From JALYGJ01 sp963781705 (GTDB lineage Bacteria; Chloroflexota; Limnocylindria; Limnocylindrales; CSP1-4), in NCBI GenBank assembly GCA_963781705.1, contig CAWAGP010000001.1, forward strand, positions 1 through 64,000: a DNA stretch of 64,000 bases, given 5' to 3'. Positions 17,701 through 27,083 of this stretch are shown here, piece after piece. The position numbers and the translations under genes were made by a program. Every line of letters begins with the position of its first letter. Positions within the stretch are counted from its first letter, which is position 1. The notes under the pieces were generated by a model. It was not told the DNA's origin. It searched no databases and was given only the letters and a program-made list of their open reading frames with translations.

Positions 17701-20700
17701 GGTCCGAATAGATGATCCGGTTCGCCAGGCGCTGGAAGAGATGGCCCTCGTCGGCCTCGATCCCCAAGTGACGTAGCTGCACCTGTGCCTGCGTCCAGGC
17801 GAGGGTCGCTGCCCGTTCCGCGGCGGCCGGCTCACGGAAGTTGTCGGCGAGGTCGAGGACGTCCTCGCGTGACCCCGCGACGACCGTCGAGAAGATCGCG
17901 TGGGCCGTCGCGCCGGGGGCGAGGGTGACACGGCAGCGGAGGCTGAAGATCGGGTCCAGTACCGGGCCGACGGTGTTCGAGAGCGGGCGGCCGTCGATTA
18001 CCGAGATCGGTGAGCGGATCGACCGGCCTCGGCCGAGGAACCGGGCACGATCCGTTTCGTACTGGATGACCCCGCGGGTCGCGCCCTCGACCGACGCGAC
18101 GTGCGCCGCCCAGATCGACTGCTCGTCCGCGGATCGTGGTCGTCGGGTCGCCAGGAGCGCACCGATTGCCGGCGCGAACTCGGTCTCCACGAACAGGTTC
18201 TGGAACGCCGGGTGCGCGACGTCCGCCGCCTGCGGCGCGAGTGCGATCTCCGCATACGAGGTCAGCTCGATCTCCCGCGGCTGGGATCCGAGATTGGTCA
18301 GCGACACGCGGCGGGTCTCCGCGTCGTGCTCGGCCGAGACGACTATGTGCAGTTGGGTCGTGATCGAGCCATCGCGACGGAAGAATTCCACGTGGTCCTC
18401 CGCGTAGCGGACCTCGTAGCGGTCAGCTTCCGCGCCGCTGGGCTGGTGACCGGCCGACCACACCGCGCCGCTCTGCGTGTCGCGCAGGAAGAGATAGCTG
18501 CCCCACGGGTCACGCGTCACGTCCTCGCGCCAGCGCGTGACGGCAATGTCGCGCCAGCGGCTGTAGCCGGATCCCGCGGCCGTGACCATAACCGCGTAGC
18601 GGCCGTTCGACAGCAGGTGCGTCCGGGGGATGGGATCGTGCGGCGAGGTGAATGTGCGGAGGACCGGCGGCACGAGATCGCGGACGCCGGCGACGCTCTT
18701 GACCTCTTCGGCACGTGGCCGGGCCACGAGCACGTCGCGCGGCATCCGCTCCTGAAGCAGCAGCTCCGCCGCCTCGACGATGGGGTCGGCGTGGAACCGC
18801 TCCACCATCGCCTGGGCGTTGAGGACGTTGCCCAGGGCCACCAGGGCCATCCCCTGGTGATGGGCCATGTAGCTCTTCACAACCGCGACCGTGGCCCCTT
18901 CGGGCAGGCGGCGCGCCGTGTAGTCGAGCGCCTCCCGAAAGCCATACGGGCCGCTCGCTCCAGCCGCACTCAGACGCGCGAAATTCCGGACAGCGGCCGC
19001 TGGCTGGATCATCGCCCCGAGGGCGGTCGCATAGGGCGCCACCACGACGTCCTCGCTGAGACCACGCTTCAGGCCGAGACCGGGCACGCCGAAGCTCGAG
19101 TACTGGTAGGTCTGCTCGAGGTCGCGCGCGTTGTACCCCGACTCGGAGATGCCCCACGGCACACCGCGTTCGGCGGCGTAGCTCATCTGGCGCGCGACGA
19201 CCAGGCGGTACGTGTGGTCGAGCAGGCTGCGCGCCGGAGCGCGCATCACGAGCGCCGGCATCAGGTATTCGAACATCGACCCGGACCACGAGATCAAGGC
19301 CGAGCCGCGACCGACCGGCGTCAGGGCGCGGCCCAGGCGGAACCAGTGCTCCGCGGCGACATCTCCTTTGGCGATGGCAAGAAAGCTGGCCAGGCGGGCT
19401 TCCGAGGCGAGCAGGTCGTAGGAGCTCGGATCGAGCGTGCCCTCCTGGATCCGGAACCCGATCGAGAAGAGCTTGCGTGTGGGATCGAAGAGGCAGCTGA
19501 AGTCCATGCCCGTGAAGAGTTGCTGGGCCTGGTCGGCGATCGTCCGAAGCCGCCGCACGAGCGTCGCGGCCGTTGTCCCGTCGCCGGGCAGGCTCGCCGG
19601 TGCATCGGACAGTTCGGCGAGCGTCGGGAAGACCGCGGCGGTCGGAACCGACTGGAGCAGCGCCGCATCACGAAGGTGGCTACGGACGGTCATCGCGGCC
19701 GCGGCAGCCCAGGTCAACAACTCGCCGTCCGGGGCGTCGCCACGCTCTGCCGTAAGGGCCGCCGACACGTCTGAGAGAGTCAGGGTACGCGCGGAGAGCT
19801 CGCCCAGCCGGGCCACCCACGCTTGGGGGGTCGCGGAGGCGACGGCGGCGGCCACTGCAGGCAGATTGAGGGCGTGGTCGAGGTCCCGGCGGGTCAGCGT
19901 CTGGCTTCTACGCTCGTCGCCGATCGCGCTGGCAGCATCGCGGGCCAGCTCGATCGCGTCACCGATGCCGGCCAACGCTGCCGCGAACGGAAGTGGCTGG
20001 TCGATCATCTGGCGACAGGCATTGGAGAGCGCGAGCAGGTGGCCGGCGAGATTGCCACTGTCGACGGACGACACGTACGCCGGCTCGAGCCGGTGAAGGT
20101 CGCGCGTGTCGTACCAGTTGTACAGGTGCCCGTGGTATCGCTCGAGCCCGTCGATGGTCGCGAGCGTCGCCTCGAGACGCTCCACCATGTCGAGCGTCCC
20201 GATCCATCCGAAATCGCGAGCAGTTACCGTCGCCAGCAGATACATCCCGATGTCCGTGGGCGAGGTGCGATGCGCGACGACCGGGATGGGATCGTCCTGG
20301 AAGTTGTCGGGCGGCAACGCATGGTCCGCCGGGCCGACGAAGGTCTCGAAGAACCGCCAAGTCCGGCGGGCGGTCAGGCGGATTGCCCGGACGTCGGTGG
20401 CCGAGAGCTGCTCGGCAGCCGATTCGCGGGGCGGCAGGCTGACCCATCGGGCGACCGCGGGCGAGAGCAGCCATAGAAATACGAAGGGTGCGGTGATCCA
20501 GACCGCACTCGGCTTCGCCACCAGAACAAGGAGTCCCGCTGCAGTCGCGATCGCGACGCCGCCCGCCATCTGCCGGTAGAACCACACAAGACTTAGGTGG
20601 CGGCCCGCCGTGGCTTGCGCGGCCGTCGTCCATTCGAGGAGCTTGCGCCGCGTGACGTACAACCGCGTCAGCGTTCGCAGGATCCCGTCCACCATCAGCC

Positions 20701-23437
20701 ACGCCTGGTGCGCGAGGAACGTGATGCCCAGGCCCACTTGGGTCACCGCGAGCGCAGTGTCTTCGGCGATCGCTCGGATATGGCTGCGCCTGGAGATGTC
20801 CTGCCGTCGCGGCCGCAGTCCCGCGAGGACGGGCAGCGCCGCGGGGACGATCATTGCGGCTAGGACGAACGTGGTCCACCAGCCGGCTGAGACCGAAGGA
20901 AGCGTCCAGGCTGCGATGAGCGTGGCGAGGTTGAGCGGGGCGAACATCGTCCGGCGCAGGTTGTCGACCATCTTCCAGCGGCCGATGGCGGGAATGGACG
21001 AGGGGCTGCGCCGGCCGGCGGCGTCCCGGCCGCGGCCGAGGATCCAGGGCAGGAGCTGCCAGTCGCCACGGGCCCAGCGATGCTGCCGGGCCGCCGAGAC
21101 CAGGTAGTTCGACGGGGATTCATCGAACAGCTCGATATCGGTCACCAGCCCGGCCCGGGCAAAGATGCCCTCGAAGAGGTCATGGCTCAGCATTGCGTTC
21201 TCGGGCACCCGTTCAGCCATCGCGGCGGCGAACGCGTCGACGTCGTAGATGCCCTTGCCCGTGAAACTGCCCTCGCGGAACAGGTCCTGGTAGATGTCGG
21301 AAACCGCGGATGCGTAGGGGTCGATCCCGGCCGGTCCAGAGTTCGCCAGCTGGAAGATCGAGGCGTCCTGTCCCGTGGGGAGCGTTGGGGTGATGCGGGG
21401 CTGAAGCACGCCGTAGCCCTCGGTCACCCTGCCGGTCCGTAGATCTAACGTCGCCTGGTTCAGCGGATGGGCAAGCGTGCCCACGAGGCGCGCCACCGCA
21501 GCGGGGGGCAGCCGCGTGTCGGCATCGAGCGTGACCACGTAACGCACGTCCGTCGGCGGGATCGAGGAGGTCCGCCCGGTGGTCAGGATGCCGGTCGTCG
21601 TGGAGCCGCGCAGGAGGGCGTTCAGCTCGTGAAGCTTGCCGCGCTTGCGCTCCCAGCCCATCCAGCAGCCCTCGACCTCGTTCCAGGTCCGCCTCCGATG
21701 GAAGAGCAGGAACCGGGCGCCGCCCCCGGGGGCCTCGCCGTAGTGCTCGTTGAGCTTTTCGATGGCCGCCGCAGCGGCGGCGACGATCTCGTCATCGCCG
21801 GGAAGGTGCTCGGTGGCGGCGTCCAACCAGTCGGACAGCAGGGCAAACCGGAGGTCGCCCTCACGGTTCGCGAGGTAGTGCACCTCCAGGCCGCCGACCT
21901 GGGCCTCGGCATCTACCTCGCTCTGGAGGAACGTCGGCACGACGACGAGCGTCCGGAGCCGCGTCGGCACACCATGGACGAGGTCCAGCCGAGGCAGCCG
22001 TCTGGGGCCGAGAGCGTCGGCGACCCCTCTGTTGACGAGCGCGATTGCGAGGTCGGAGGCCGGGCCCAGTGCGAGGATTACGACGACGATGGTGCCGACA
22101 CCCGCCGCGCCCACATCCCCGGACAGCAGGAGTGGCATGGTGAGGAGAAACGCCGTAACCAGGGCGATCGTCCCGAGGTAGCCAACCGTGGGAGCCCTCA
22201 GGAATGCGCGTCGGAGCCGGCCCGACAACGGCACCTTGACGTGCAGGGCGCGCTCCAATGCGGCGTGCCCATCGGAGATCAGGTAATACCCGGGATCCCG
22301 GTGACGAGCTGCCACGGACGGGATGTCGTCGGCCGATGGCGCGGCCTCCGCCATCACCGCAGCCTTCCGGGCGACCTCGACCTCGGTCAGGCCCGAACTC
22401 CGTGCCAGCTCCTCGATGCGGTTGCGGTAGCGATCTCGAGTCGCAAAGTCCATGTCCGCGAACGAACTTCGTGCCCGAAGGACATCGTCGACCAGGCTCA
22501 CGCTCTCGACGAACCGGGCCCAGTCGAACCACGAGATGACCCGCATGCTGGTGATGACGTTGCGGACGGTCACGTTGCCCGTTGCCTGGCGTTGCAGCTC
22601 GAGGTTGACCATCTCCTCTACGGTGGTCCCGCTGGCCGCGAGCGGCTCCACAAGCGAGCGGAGGGCGGGGGTGACGGCAGGGTCCTGGTCGCGCAGCCGC
22701 TGGAAGAGCTGAACGCGGGCGGCCATCGTGAGCGCCGAACCCGCGAGCCGCTGCAGGGAGGCCGCCGCGACTCCACCGCCGTCGTTGCCGAGGCCCAGCA
22801 GGCCGTCGGCAAGCTCGTCTGCCATCTGCCGCGCGGCGCGCCCGCTCACGATCTGCTCTGCAAGACGTCGGAGGTTCTCGACGAGCAGGATGCGGAGGCT
22901 GATCGCGATCGCCCAGAGCTCGCCGATGGTCAACGGCGCCACGGTCTGGTAGGCGTGCACCATGCGCCGCAGGCTCTCCGGGTCGAACCGACTGTCCGTG
23001 TGCGCGATGTAAGCCCAGGCCAGACCAAGCACCCGTGGGTAGCCTGCGAGGTGGCCGTCCGCCAGCTTGGGCAGCTCGTGATAGTAGTCGGGCGGCAGGT
23101 CGTCGCGAATCTCGCGGAGCTGTTCGTCGACGATGTGGAAGTTGTCGACGAGCCATTCGGCCGCGGGCGTGATCGCGCGTTCGTCCTTGATGGCTCGGAC
23201 CAGGACGCGATATGACTCCAGCAGGACGCGACCGTTATCGCCGACGCGGCGCTGCACGTCGCGTCCCCGGTGAGGACTGTCGGTGACCGTCTGCGCCGCG
23301 GCTAGCGTCTGCGCGTGCTGCTCCAGCCGCTCCACGCTGAAGAGCTCCGCGAGGATTAGTCCTTCGGGTTCGGCGCGCGGTCCAAGCCCCCCATGATCCC
23401 AGCCGAACGGATCCCTGAGGCGCCGTTTTGAGCTCAC
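14783..23437 (-). CDS. ndvB: Cyclic beta-1,2-glucan synthase (GT84-glycoamylase-GH94)
   Basis: At 2,884 aa this is the largest gene in the window and close to the size of Rhizobium NdvB and Brucella Cgs. Order of parts: an N-terminal helical region; membrane helices ~420-460; a GT84 glycosyltransferase with VTLDADTRLPP (~630), LSHDLFEG and QHRWARGDWQ; further membrane helices ~840-1000; a glycoamylase-like domain (~1330-1500, GVPWGISESGYNARD); then two GH94 beta-sandwich repeats (~1600-1760, ~2110-2290) and the GH94 (alpha/alpha)6 catalytic domain with GSGDWNDGMN (~2565), whose Asp is the family's general acid. These enzymes use UDP-glucose and control chain length by phosphorolysis. The start is GTG with a weak ribosome-binding site. 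It is unexpected if the host is a monoderm Chloroflexota. Confidence 0.95.
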   Translation of the reverse strand: MSSKRRLRDPFGWDHGGLGPRAEPEGLILAELFSVERLEQHAQTLAAAQTVTDSPHRGRDVQRRVGDNGRVLLESYRVLVRAIKDERAITPAAEWLVDNFHIVDEQLREIRDDLPPDYYHELPKLADGHLAGYPRVLGLAWAYIAHTDSRFDPESLRRMVHAYQTVAPLTIGELWAIAISLRILLVENLRRLAEQIVSGRAARQMADELADGLLGLGNDGGGVAAASLQRLAGSALTMAARVQLFQRLRDQDPAVTPALRSLVEPLAASGTTVEEMVNLELQRQATGNVTVRNVITSMRVISWFDWARFVESVSLVDDVLRARSSFADMDFATRDRYRNRIEELARSSGLTEVEVARKAAVMAEAAPSADDIPSVAARHRDPGYYLISDGHAALERALHVKVPLSGRLRRAFLRAPTVGYLGTIALVTAFLLTMPLLLSGDVGAAGVGTIVVVILALGPASDLAIALVNRGVADALGPRRLPRLDLVHGVPTRLRTLVVVPTFLQSEVDAEAQVGGLEVHYLANREGDLRFALLSDWLDAATEHLPGDDEIVAAAAAAIEKLNEHYGEAPGGGARFLLFHRRRTWNEVEGCWMGWERKRGKLHELNALLRGSTTTGILTTGRTSSIPPTDVRYVVTLDADTRLPPAAVARLVGTLAHPLNQATLDLRTGRVTEGYGVLQPRITPTLPTGQDASIFQLANSGPAGIDPYASAVSDIYQDLFREGSFTGKGIYDVDAFAAAMAERVPENAMLSHDLFEGIFARAGLVTDIELFDESPSNYLVSAARQHRWARGDWQLLPWILGRGRDAAGRRSPSSIPAIGRWKMVDNLRRTMFAPLNLATLIAAWTLPSVSAGWWTTFVLAAMIVPAALPVLAGLRPRRQDISRRSHIRAIAEDTALAVTQVGLGITFLAHQAWLMVDGILRTLTRLYVTRRKLLEWTTAAQATAGRHLSLVWFYRQMAGGVAIATAAGLLVLVAKPSAVWITAPFVFLWLLSPAVARWVSLPPRESAAEQLSATDVRAIRLTARRTWRFFETFVGPADHALPPDNFQDDPIPVVAHRTSPTDIGMYLLATVTARDFGWIGTLDMVERLEATLATIDGLERYHGHLYNWYDTRDLHRLEPAYVSSVDSGNLAGHLLALSNACRQMIDQPLPFAAALAGIGDAIELARDAASAIGDERRSQTLTRRDLDHALNLPAVAAAVASATPQAWVARLGELSARTLTLSDVSAALTAERGDAPDGELLTWAAAAAMTVRSHLRDAALLQSVPTAAVFPTLAELSDAPASLPGDGTTAATLVRRLRTIADQAQQLFTGMDFSCLFDPTRKLFSIGFRIQEGTLDPSSYDLLASEARLASFLAIAKGDVAAEHWFRLGRALTPVGRGSALISWSGSMFEYLMPALVMRAPARSLLDHTYRLVVARQMSYAAERGVPWGISESGYNARDLEQTYQYSSFGVPGLGLKRGLSEDVVVAPYATALGAMIQPAAAVRNFARLSAAGASGPYGFREALDYTARRLPEGATVAVVKSYMAHHQGMALVALGNVLNAQAMVERFHADPIVEAAELLLQERMPRDVLVARPRAEEVKSVAGVRDLVPPVLRTFTSPHDPIPRTHLLSNGRYAVMVTAAGSGYSRWRDIAVTRWREDVTRDPWGSYLFLRDTQSGAVWSAGHQPSGAEADRYEVRYAEDHVEFFRRDGSITTQLHIVVSAEHDAETRRVSLTNLGSQPREIELTSYAEIALAPQAADVAHPAFQNLFVETEFAPAIGALLATRRPRSADEQSIWAAHVASVEGATRGVIQYETDRARFLGRGRSIRSPISVIDGRPLSNTVGPVLDPIFSLRCRVTLAPGATAHAIFSTVVAGSREDVLDLADNFREPAAAERAATLAWTQAQVQLRHLGIEADEGHLFQRLANRIIYSDPSLRPSAGLLASNERGAPSLWAHGISGDLPIVMVRIDDLGDLDIVRQLLRAHEYWRLKLLDVDLVILNEHGVSYAADLQDALETLVRTSQSVQVPDSHPGRGGVFILRGEQLTAEDRTVLQAAARAVLLSRRGSLADQVIRVERPARIARPAVPPAAKSTMSEAAAPRPELEFFNGLGGFADDGREYVTILGPGKATPAPWLNVIANSSFGFQVSESGSGYTWSENSHENQLTPWSNDPVSDPVSEAIYIRDDESGELWGPTALPIRHEESTYIAHHGAGYSRFEHVYDGIELDLVQFVPLDASVKVSVLTIENRCGRPRRLSVTAYAEWALGTSRGASAPGIVTQLEPETQALLVRNPWNTDFGGRIAFLDLGGRQTAWTADRTEFLGRNGAPDRPAGLERGHRLQAAAGAGMDPCTVLQASFELADGERTQVRVLLGETTGVTAAADLIRRWRAADHEATLRGVARYWDDTCGAVQVRTPDRSMDIMLNRWLIYQTLACRLWARTAFYQASGAYGFRDQLQDIIALLASRRELAREHLLRAAAHQFAEGDVQHWWHPPSGRGVRTRISDDRLWLPYAVDRYLAVTGDTAVLDEVVPYLEGAALRPDQTDAYFQPRRSPQSGSLFDHCVAALEVSMAVGAHGLPLMGSGDWNDGMNRVGHEGRGESVWLAWFLYTVLARFAPIAEGRGEAARARRWRAHMKGLKGAIERDGWDGDWYRRAYFDDGTPLGSAANEECRIDSIAQSWSVLSGAADPAHAAQAMAALDQHLIRRDDSLVRLLTPPFDHSDVDPGYIKGYLPGIRENGGQYTHGAVWSVLAFAMLGDGDKAGELFSLLNPIIDTSSRADVQRYKVEPYVMTADVYTEPPHVGRGGWTWYTGSAGWMYQAGMEAILGFRLRGTTLLIDPCVPRSWPGYEITFRYHSTRYEIAVENPHEVSRGVASAELDGEALPGGGAAIPLVDDGATHRVRVALG

Positions 23438-23533
23438 AGCCCGCTCTCAGGGCACGGTCTCACGCAGCCCACCGTTGTCGCCACCTTGGAAACTCTCACG
23501 GATTGATACCCGCCGGTCGGCTGCTCGAGGACG

Positions 23534-24553
23534 CTAGGCCTTCGCCTCCTCGTGACCGCCGAAACCAAGACGCATGGCCGAAAGGACCCGGTCGGCGAAA
23601 TCCGCCTCGCCGCGAGATGTGAACCGTTCGTACAGCGCCGTCGTCAGCACCGGCGCCGGCGCGCCGACGTCGATGGCGGCGATGCTCGTCCAACGCCCTT
23701 CACCCGAGTCGGAGACACGGCCCGCGAAGTCCGCGAGGTCACCGTTGGTCTGGAACGCCGCCGCGGCAAGGTCCAGCAACCAGGAAGCAACTACGCTGCC
23801 CCGCCGCCAGACCTCGGTCACGGCCGGGATGTCGAGCTGGTACTGGTACAGCTCCGGGTCGCGCAGGGGCGTGATCTCGGCGCTCACCTCGCGCCGATGC
23901 ATGCCCGCGTCGGCGTGCCTGAGGATGTTCAGGCCCTCCGCATACGCGGCCATCAGCCCGTATTCGATACCGTTGTGAACCATCTTCACGAAGTGCCCGG
24001 CACCGCTCGGTCCGCAATGCAGGTAGCCGTTCTCGGCGGCGGTCGGGTCGCCCGTGCGGCCGGGCGTACGGGGCGCAGCGTCCACGCCCGGTGCCAGGAC
24101 CCGGAAGACCGGATCGAGGCGACGCACAGCCTCGGCGGGGCCGCCGATCATCAGGCAGTAGCCGCGCTCGAGGCCGACCACGCCGCCACTGGTCCCGCAG
24201 TCGAGGTAGTGGATGCCTTCCTGCGCGAGCGTCTTTGCGCGGCGGATGTCGTCGACGTAGTAGGAGTTGCCGCCGTCCACGACCACGTCGTCTCGCGCCA
24301 GCAGCGGCACGAGCTCGGCGAGCGTGGCATCGACCGCGGCCGCCGGCACCATCAGCCACACAACCCGCGGCGCCGCGAGCTTGTCGACGAGGTCTGCGAC
24401 GGAGGTGGCGCCCGCCGAAATCGCCTTGTCGGCCAGCAATCCATTCACAGTTTCTGGGTGACGAGCGTACCCGACCACCGAGTGTCCCGCGCGAAGCCAG
24501 CGGCGCGACATGTTGGCGCCCATCCTGCCGAGGCCCACCAATCCGATCTGCAT
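23534..24553 (-). CDS. gnd: 6-phosphogluconate dehydrogenase, decarboxylating (short YqeC type)
   Basis: The 339-aa protein fits the short, often NAD-linked 6-phosphogluconate dehydrogenase subgroup that forms ribulose-5-phosphate. Evidence: the Rossmann motif GLVGLGRMGANMSRR at the N terminus, VDGGNSYYVDD (~95-105), the substrate motif DCGTSGGVVGLERGYCLMIGG, and the catalytic lysine/asparagine in GHFVKMVHNGIEYG. ATG at 24553 is preceded by GAGG at 7 nt; the frame upstream runs into the tRNA-Arg gene and is not coding. It heads the co-directional glucan block, 96 nt before the glucan synthase. It probably supplies NAD(P)H or pentose phosphates. Confidence 0.94.
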   Translation of the reverse strand: MQIGLVGLGRMGANMSRRWLRAGHSVVGYARHPETVNGLLADKAISAGATSVADLVDKLAAPRVVWLMVPAAAVDATLAELVPLLARDDVVVDGGNSYYVDDIRRAKTLAQEGIHYLDCGTSGGVVGLERGYCLMIGGPAEAVRRLDPVFRVLAPGVDAAPRTPGRTGDPTAAENGYLHCGPSGAGHFVKMVHNGIEYGLMAAYAEGLNILRHADAGMHRREVSAEITPLRDPELYQYQLDIPAVTEVWRRGSVVASWLLDLAAAAFQTNGDLADFAGRVSDSGEGRWTSIAAIDVGAPAPVLTTALYERFTSRGEADFADRVLSAMRLGFGGHEEAKA

Positions 24554-24689
24554 GCTGGTCCTCTCTGCCGCGCCGCTGCCCTGCGCACGGCTGTCCTGTC
24601 TCGCCCTGTTGTCGAGGGCAGATCTCTGGCACCAGTATGGGCGGCGACCGCAGAAACAGCTGGCGTCCACCGTGACCAGGGCCGAGAGT

Positions 24690-24765
24690 TGGCGCGCCCG
24701 GCGGGACTCGAACCCACGACCTTCAGGTCCGCAACCTGACGCTCTATCCACTGAGCTACGGGCGC
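24690..24765 (-). tRNA. tRNA-Arg(GCG)
   Basis: A 76-nt cloverleaf with acceptor GCGCCCG/CGGGCGC, G discriminator and encoded CCA. The anticodon loop TTGCGGA gives anticodon GCG, reading CGC and, by wobble, CGU. A20 in the D-loop (GTGGATAG) and C35 are arginine identity elements. Most bacteria read these codons with tRNA-Arg(ACG), whose A34 must be converted to inosine by TadA; a G34 tRNA does not need that step. Confidence 0.93.
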
Positions 24766-24769
24766 GCGC

Positions 24770-24861
<92 letters not shown>

Positions 24862-24960
24862 CAAACCGGCGACCAATGGTAGCATCGGTGGCCTTCCGCC
24901 CGTCCTAGTCCAGGCGGGCACCCAGCCCGTCGCATTCGGGCCCTCGAAAGGTAGTTGTGC

Positions 24961-25839
24961 ATGCCCAAGCGAGTCGTGCTGATCGGTCATCCGGTGGCGC
25001 ATTCGCTGTCGGGCGCGCTTCAGCAGGCTGCCTTCGACGAGCTCGGCATCGATGCCGTCTACGACCCGCTCGACGTGTCGCTGATGGAACTTGGCGAGAC
25101 GATCGGACGGCTGCGCGGCGACGACTACCTGGGCGCCAACATCACCGTGCCCTACAAGGAACGCGTCGTGCCCATGGTCGACCGGCTGACCGAGGAAGCC
25201 CAGGCGACCGGCGCGGCCGACACGCTGACGCGCGAAGGATCGCGGTTGGTGGGCCACAACACCGACGTCACCGGTTTCCGCGCGGCGCTCGACCAGTTGG
25301 TGGGCCGCCAGAAAATGCCCAAGATGGCCGTCATCGTGGGCGCCGGCGGCGGGGCACGCGCGGCGGTCTATGCGCTGATCACCGGCGGCTTCCAGCGGGT
25401 GATCGTCTTCAACCGTCACCTGCATCGTGCCGAGGCACTGGTGCGCCACTTCGGGCGATCCGCATCGCACATGGAACTGCGCGCGATGCCATGGCACGAA
25501 TCGGTGATCGAAGCCGAACTGCTCAAGACCAAGATCCTGATCAACGCTACCGCGGTCGCCGACGCGGCGTCAGAGTCGCCGATCGCGGCCGAGTTGCTGC
25601 CGCCCGACCTGCTCGTCCTTGACCTGATCTACCAGCCAGCTGAGACACAGCTGATTCGCGACGCCAAGGCGGCGGGCGCCACGGAGGCGATCAACGGAGA
25701 CACGATGCTCGTCCACCAGACCGCCGCGGCGTTCAACCTGTGGACCGGGCGCGACATCCCGCTCGACTTCATCCAGCAGCGGCTCGATGCGGTGCGCAAG
25801 GCGCAACCGGCAACCGCCGGGACCGCCACCACCGACTAA
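24961..25839 (+). CDS. aroE: Shikimate dehydrogenase
   Basis: AroE reduces 3-dehydroshikimate to shikimate with NADPH in aromatic amino-acid synthesis. The 292-aa product shows the substrate motif GHPVAHSLSGALQQAAF near the N terminus, the catalytic Lys in GANITVPYKE (~residue 62), the Asp in HNTDVTGF, the NADP-binding loop VGAGGGARAAVYAL, and NGDTMLVHQTAAAF near the C terminus. ATG at 24961 follows GAAAGG; TTG at 24955 is in frame but less likely. It is convergent with the oxidoreductase gene, with a 4-nt overlap of the stop codons. Confidence 0.95.
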   Translation: MPKRVVLIGHPVAHSLSGALQQAAFDELGIDAVYDPLDVSLMELGETIGRLRGDDYLGANITVPYKERVVPMVDRLTEEAQATGAADTLTREGSRLVGHNTDVTGFRAALDQLVGRQKMPKMAVIVGAGGGARAAVYALITGGFQRVIVFNRHLHRAEALVRHFGRSASHMELRAMPWHESVIEAELLKTKILINATAVADAASESPIAAELLPPDLLVLDLIYQPAETQLIRDAKAAGATEAINGDTMLVHQTAAAFNLWTGRDIPLDFIQQRLDAVRKAQPATAGTATTD

Positions 25840-26993
25840 CCGTTCGGGGCGCCGAAACGGCCGGGATCCAGCTCCGGGGCAATGTCCGGCTCGCGCCCCA
25901 GGATCAGGTCCACGACCAATCTTGCTGACCCGGGGCCGGTCGAGATTCCCCACGGCCCGTGGCCGGCACAGACAAACAGGCCGCGGCGTCCCGGGACGGA
26001 TCCGATGAGCGGCAGGCCGTCGACGGTCTGAGGCCTTGGGCAGGCGCGCGTGCCCCTGATCGGCGCATCCGCGACCGCGGGAACGAATTGAGCGGCGTGC
26101 TCGAGGATGGGCTCCATCCAATCGCGCGGATCGGGCTCGCGTGCCAGGAACGTGGAACCTACGACGCTCACCCCGGGCAGTGAGGCGAGGCTGAATTCGA
26201 GTTCCTGCCCACCCACGGCGGCTCCACCGATCGTCTCGTCGATGCCGGCCTCCTCGAACAGGTAGTGCGGCGGGCTGGCCAGCTCGACCTCGACAACTGC
26301 ACCCCACAAAGGGCGGATGGGTGCCCAGCGACCGGTCGGGTCGAGCACGCCGGGCGTCCACGGACCCGCGGCGACAAGAACCGCCCCGGCCGGCACGACC
26401 CGGTTGTCGACGCGCACGCCGACCACGCTGTCGCCGTCGGTCTCGAGCGCGGCTTCGTGGCCCAGGCGGATCTCGGCGCCGCGCTGTTCGGCGAGCGTCG
26501 CGTACGCGTACGTCGTGGCACCGGGCATGACCGGGTAACCAATGCCCACCCGGCAGGCCCACAGGTTAGGTCCGGCTGCTGGCTCGATTGCCTGAAGCTC
26601 ACTCCCGCCCAGGACGTCGGTCCGGAGGTCGGGAAATGCCGCCATGGTCGCGTCCGCCTGGCGCCGTGCGGCCGCCTCCGAGTGCGTCACGAAGAGCATC
26701 CCAGCCGGTTGCGACGGCAGCCGAAAGCCCGTCGATACCTCCGAGAGCTCGCGGTAGAGCGCCATCGTCCTGCGGTACAGCCCGGCGAGCACCTGGTCAA
26801 AGGGATGCTGGAAGATGCCCGAGTTGGCGCCGGAGGCCGCCGAGGCAAGGCCCTCGCGCTCGACAAGGACGACCCGGGCGCCCTCGCCCGCCAGGAACGC
26901 TGCCGCCGAAGTCCCGACTATGCCGCCGCCGACCACGACGACATCCGCGTCCGCGGACCGACGAAGCGCGCCCATCAGCGGCCGATCCGGCAC
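25836..26993 (-). CDS. FAD-dependent oxidoreductase, DAO family
   Basis: The 385-aa protein has the FAD-binding Rossmann motif VVVVGGGIVGTSAAAFL (~18-34) and the DAO-family second half, including AAGPWTPGV and the C-terminal FVCAGHGPWGISTGPGSARLV, which binds the flavin. Such enzymes oxidise amino acids or related amines (glycine oxidase, sarcosine oxidase, D-amino-acid dehydrogenase). No gene next to it (for example thi genes) allows a substrate to be named. The ATG gives a sensible N terminus only 15 residues before the nucleotide motif. Confidence 0.85.
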   Translation of the reverse strand: MPDRPLMGALRRSADADVVVVGGGIVGTSAAAFLAGEGARVVLVEREGLASAASGANSGIFQHPFDQVLAGLYRRTMALYRELSEVSTGFRLPSQPAGMLFVTHSEAAARRQADATMAAFPDLRTDVLGGSELQAIEPAAGPNLWACRVGIGYPVMPGATTYAYATLAEQRGAEIRLGHEAALETDGDSVVGVRVDNRVVPAGAVLVAAGPWTPGVLDPTGRWAPIRPLWGAVVEVELASPPHYLFEEAGIDETIGGAAVGGQELEFSLASLPGVSVVGSTFLAREPDPRDWMEPILEHAAQFVPAVADAPIRGTRACPRPQTVDGLPLIGSVPGRRGLFVCAGHGPWGISTGPGSARLVVDLILGREPDIAPELDPGRFGAPNG

Positions 26994-27083
26994 TTCATGA
27001 CGTGCCCCATCCTATGGGTGAGGCTCGGATCGAGTGACTCGCCTCGACGCAGCCCCTCCCCACCCCGCGGCGGGGCTCATCGT

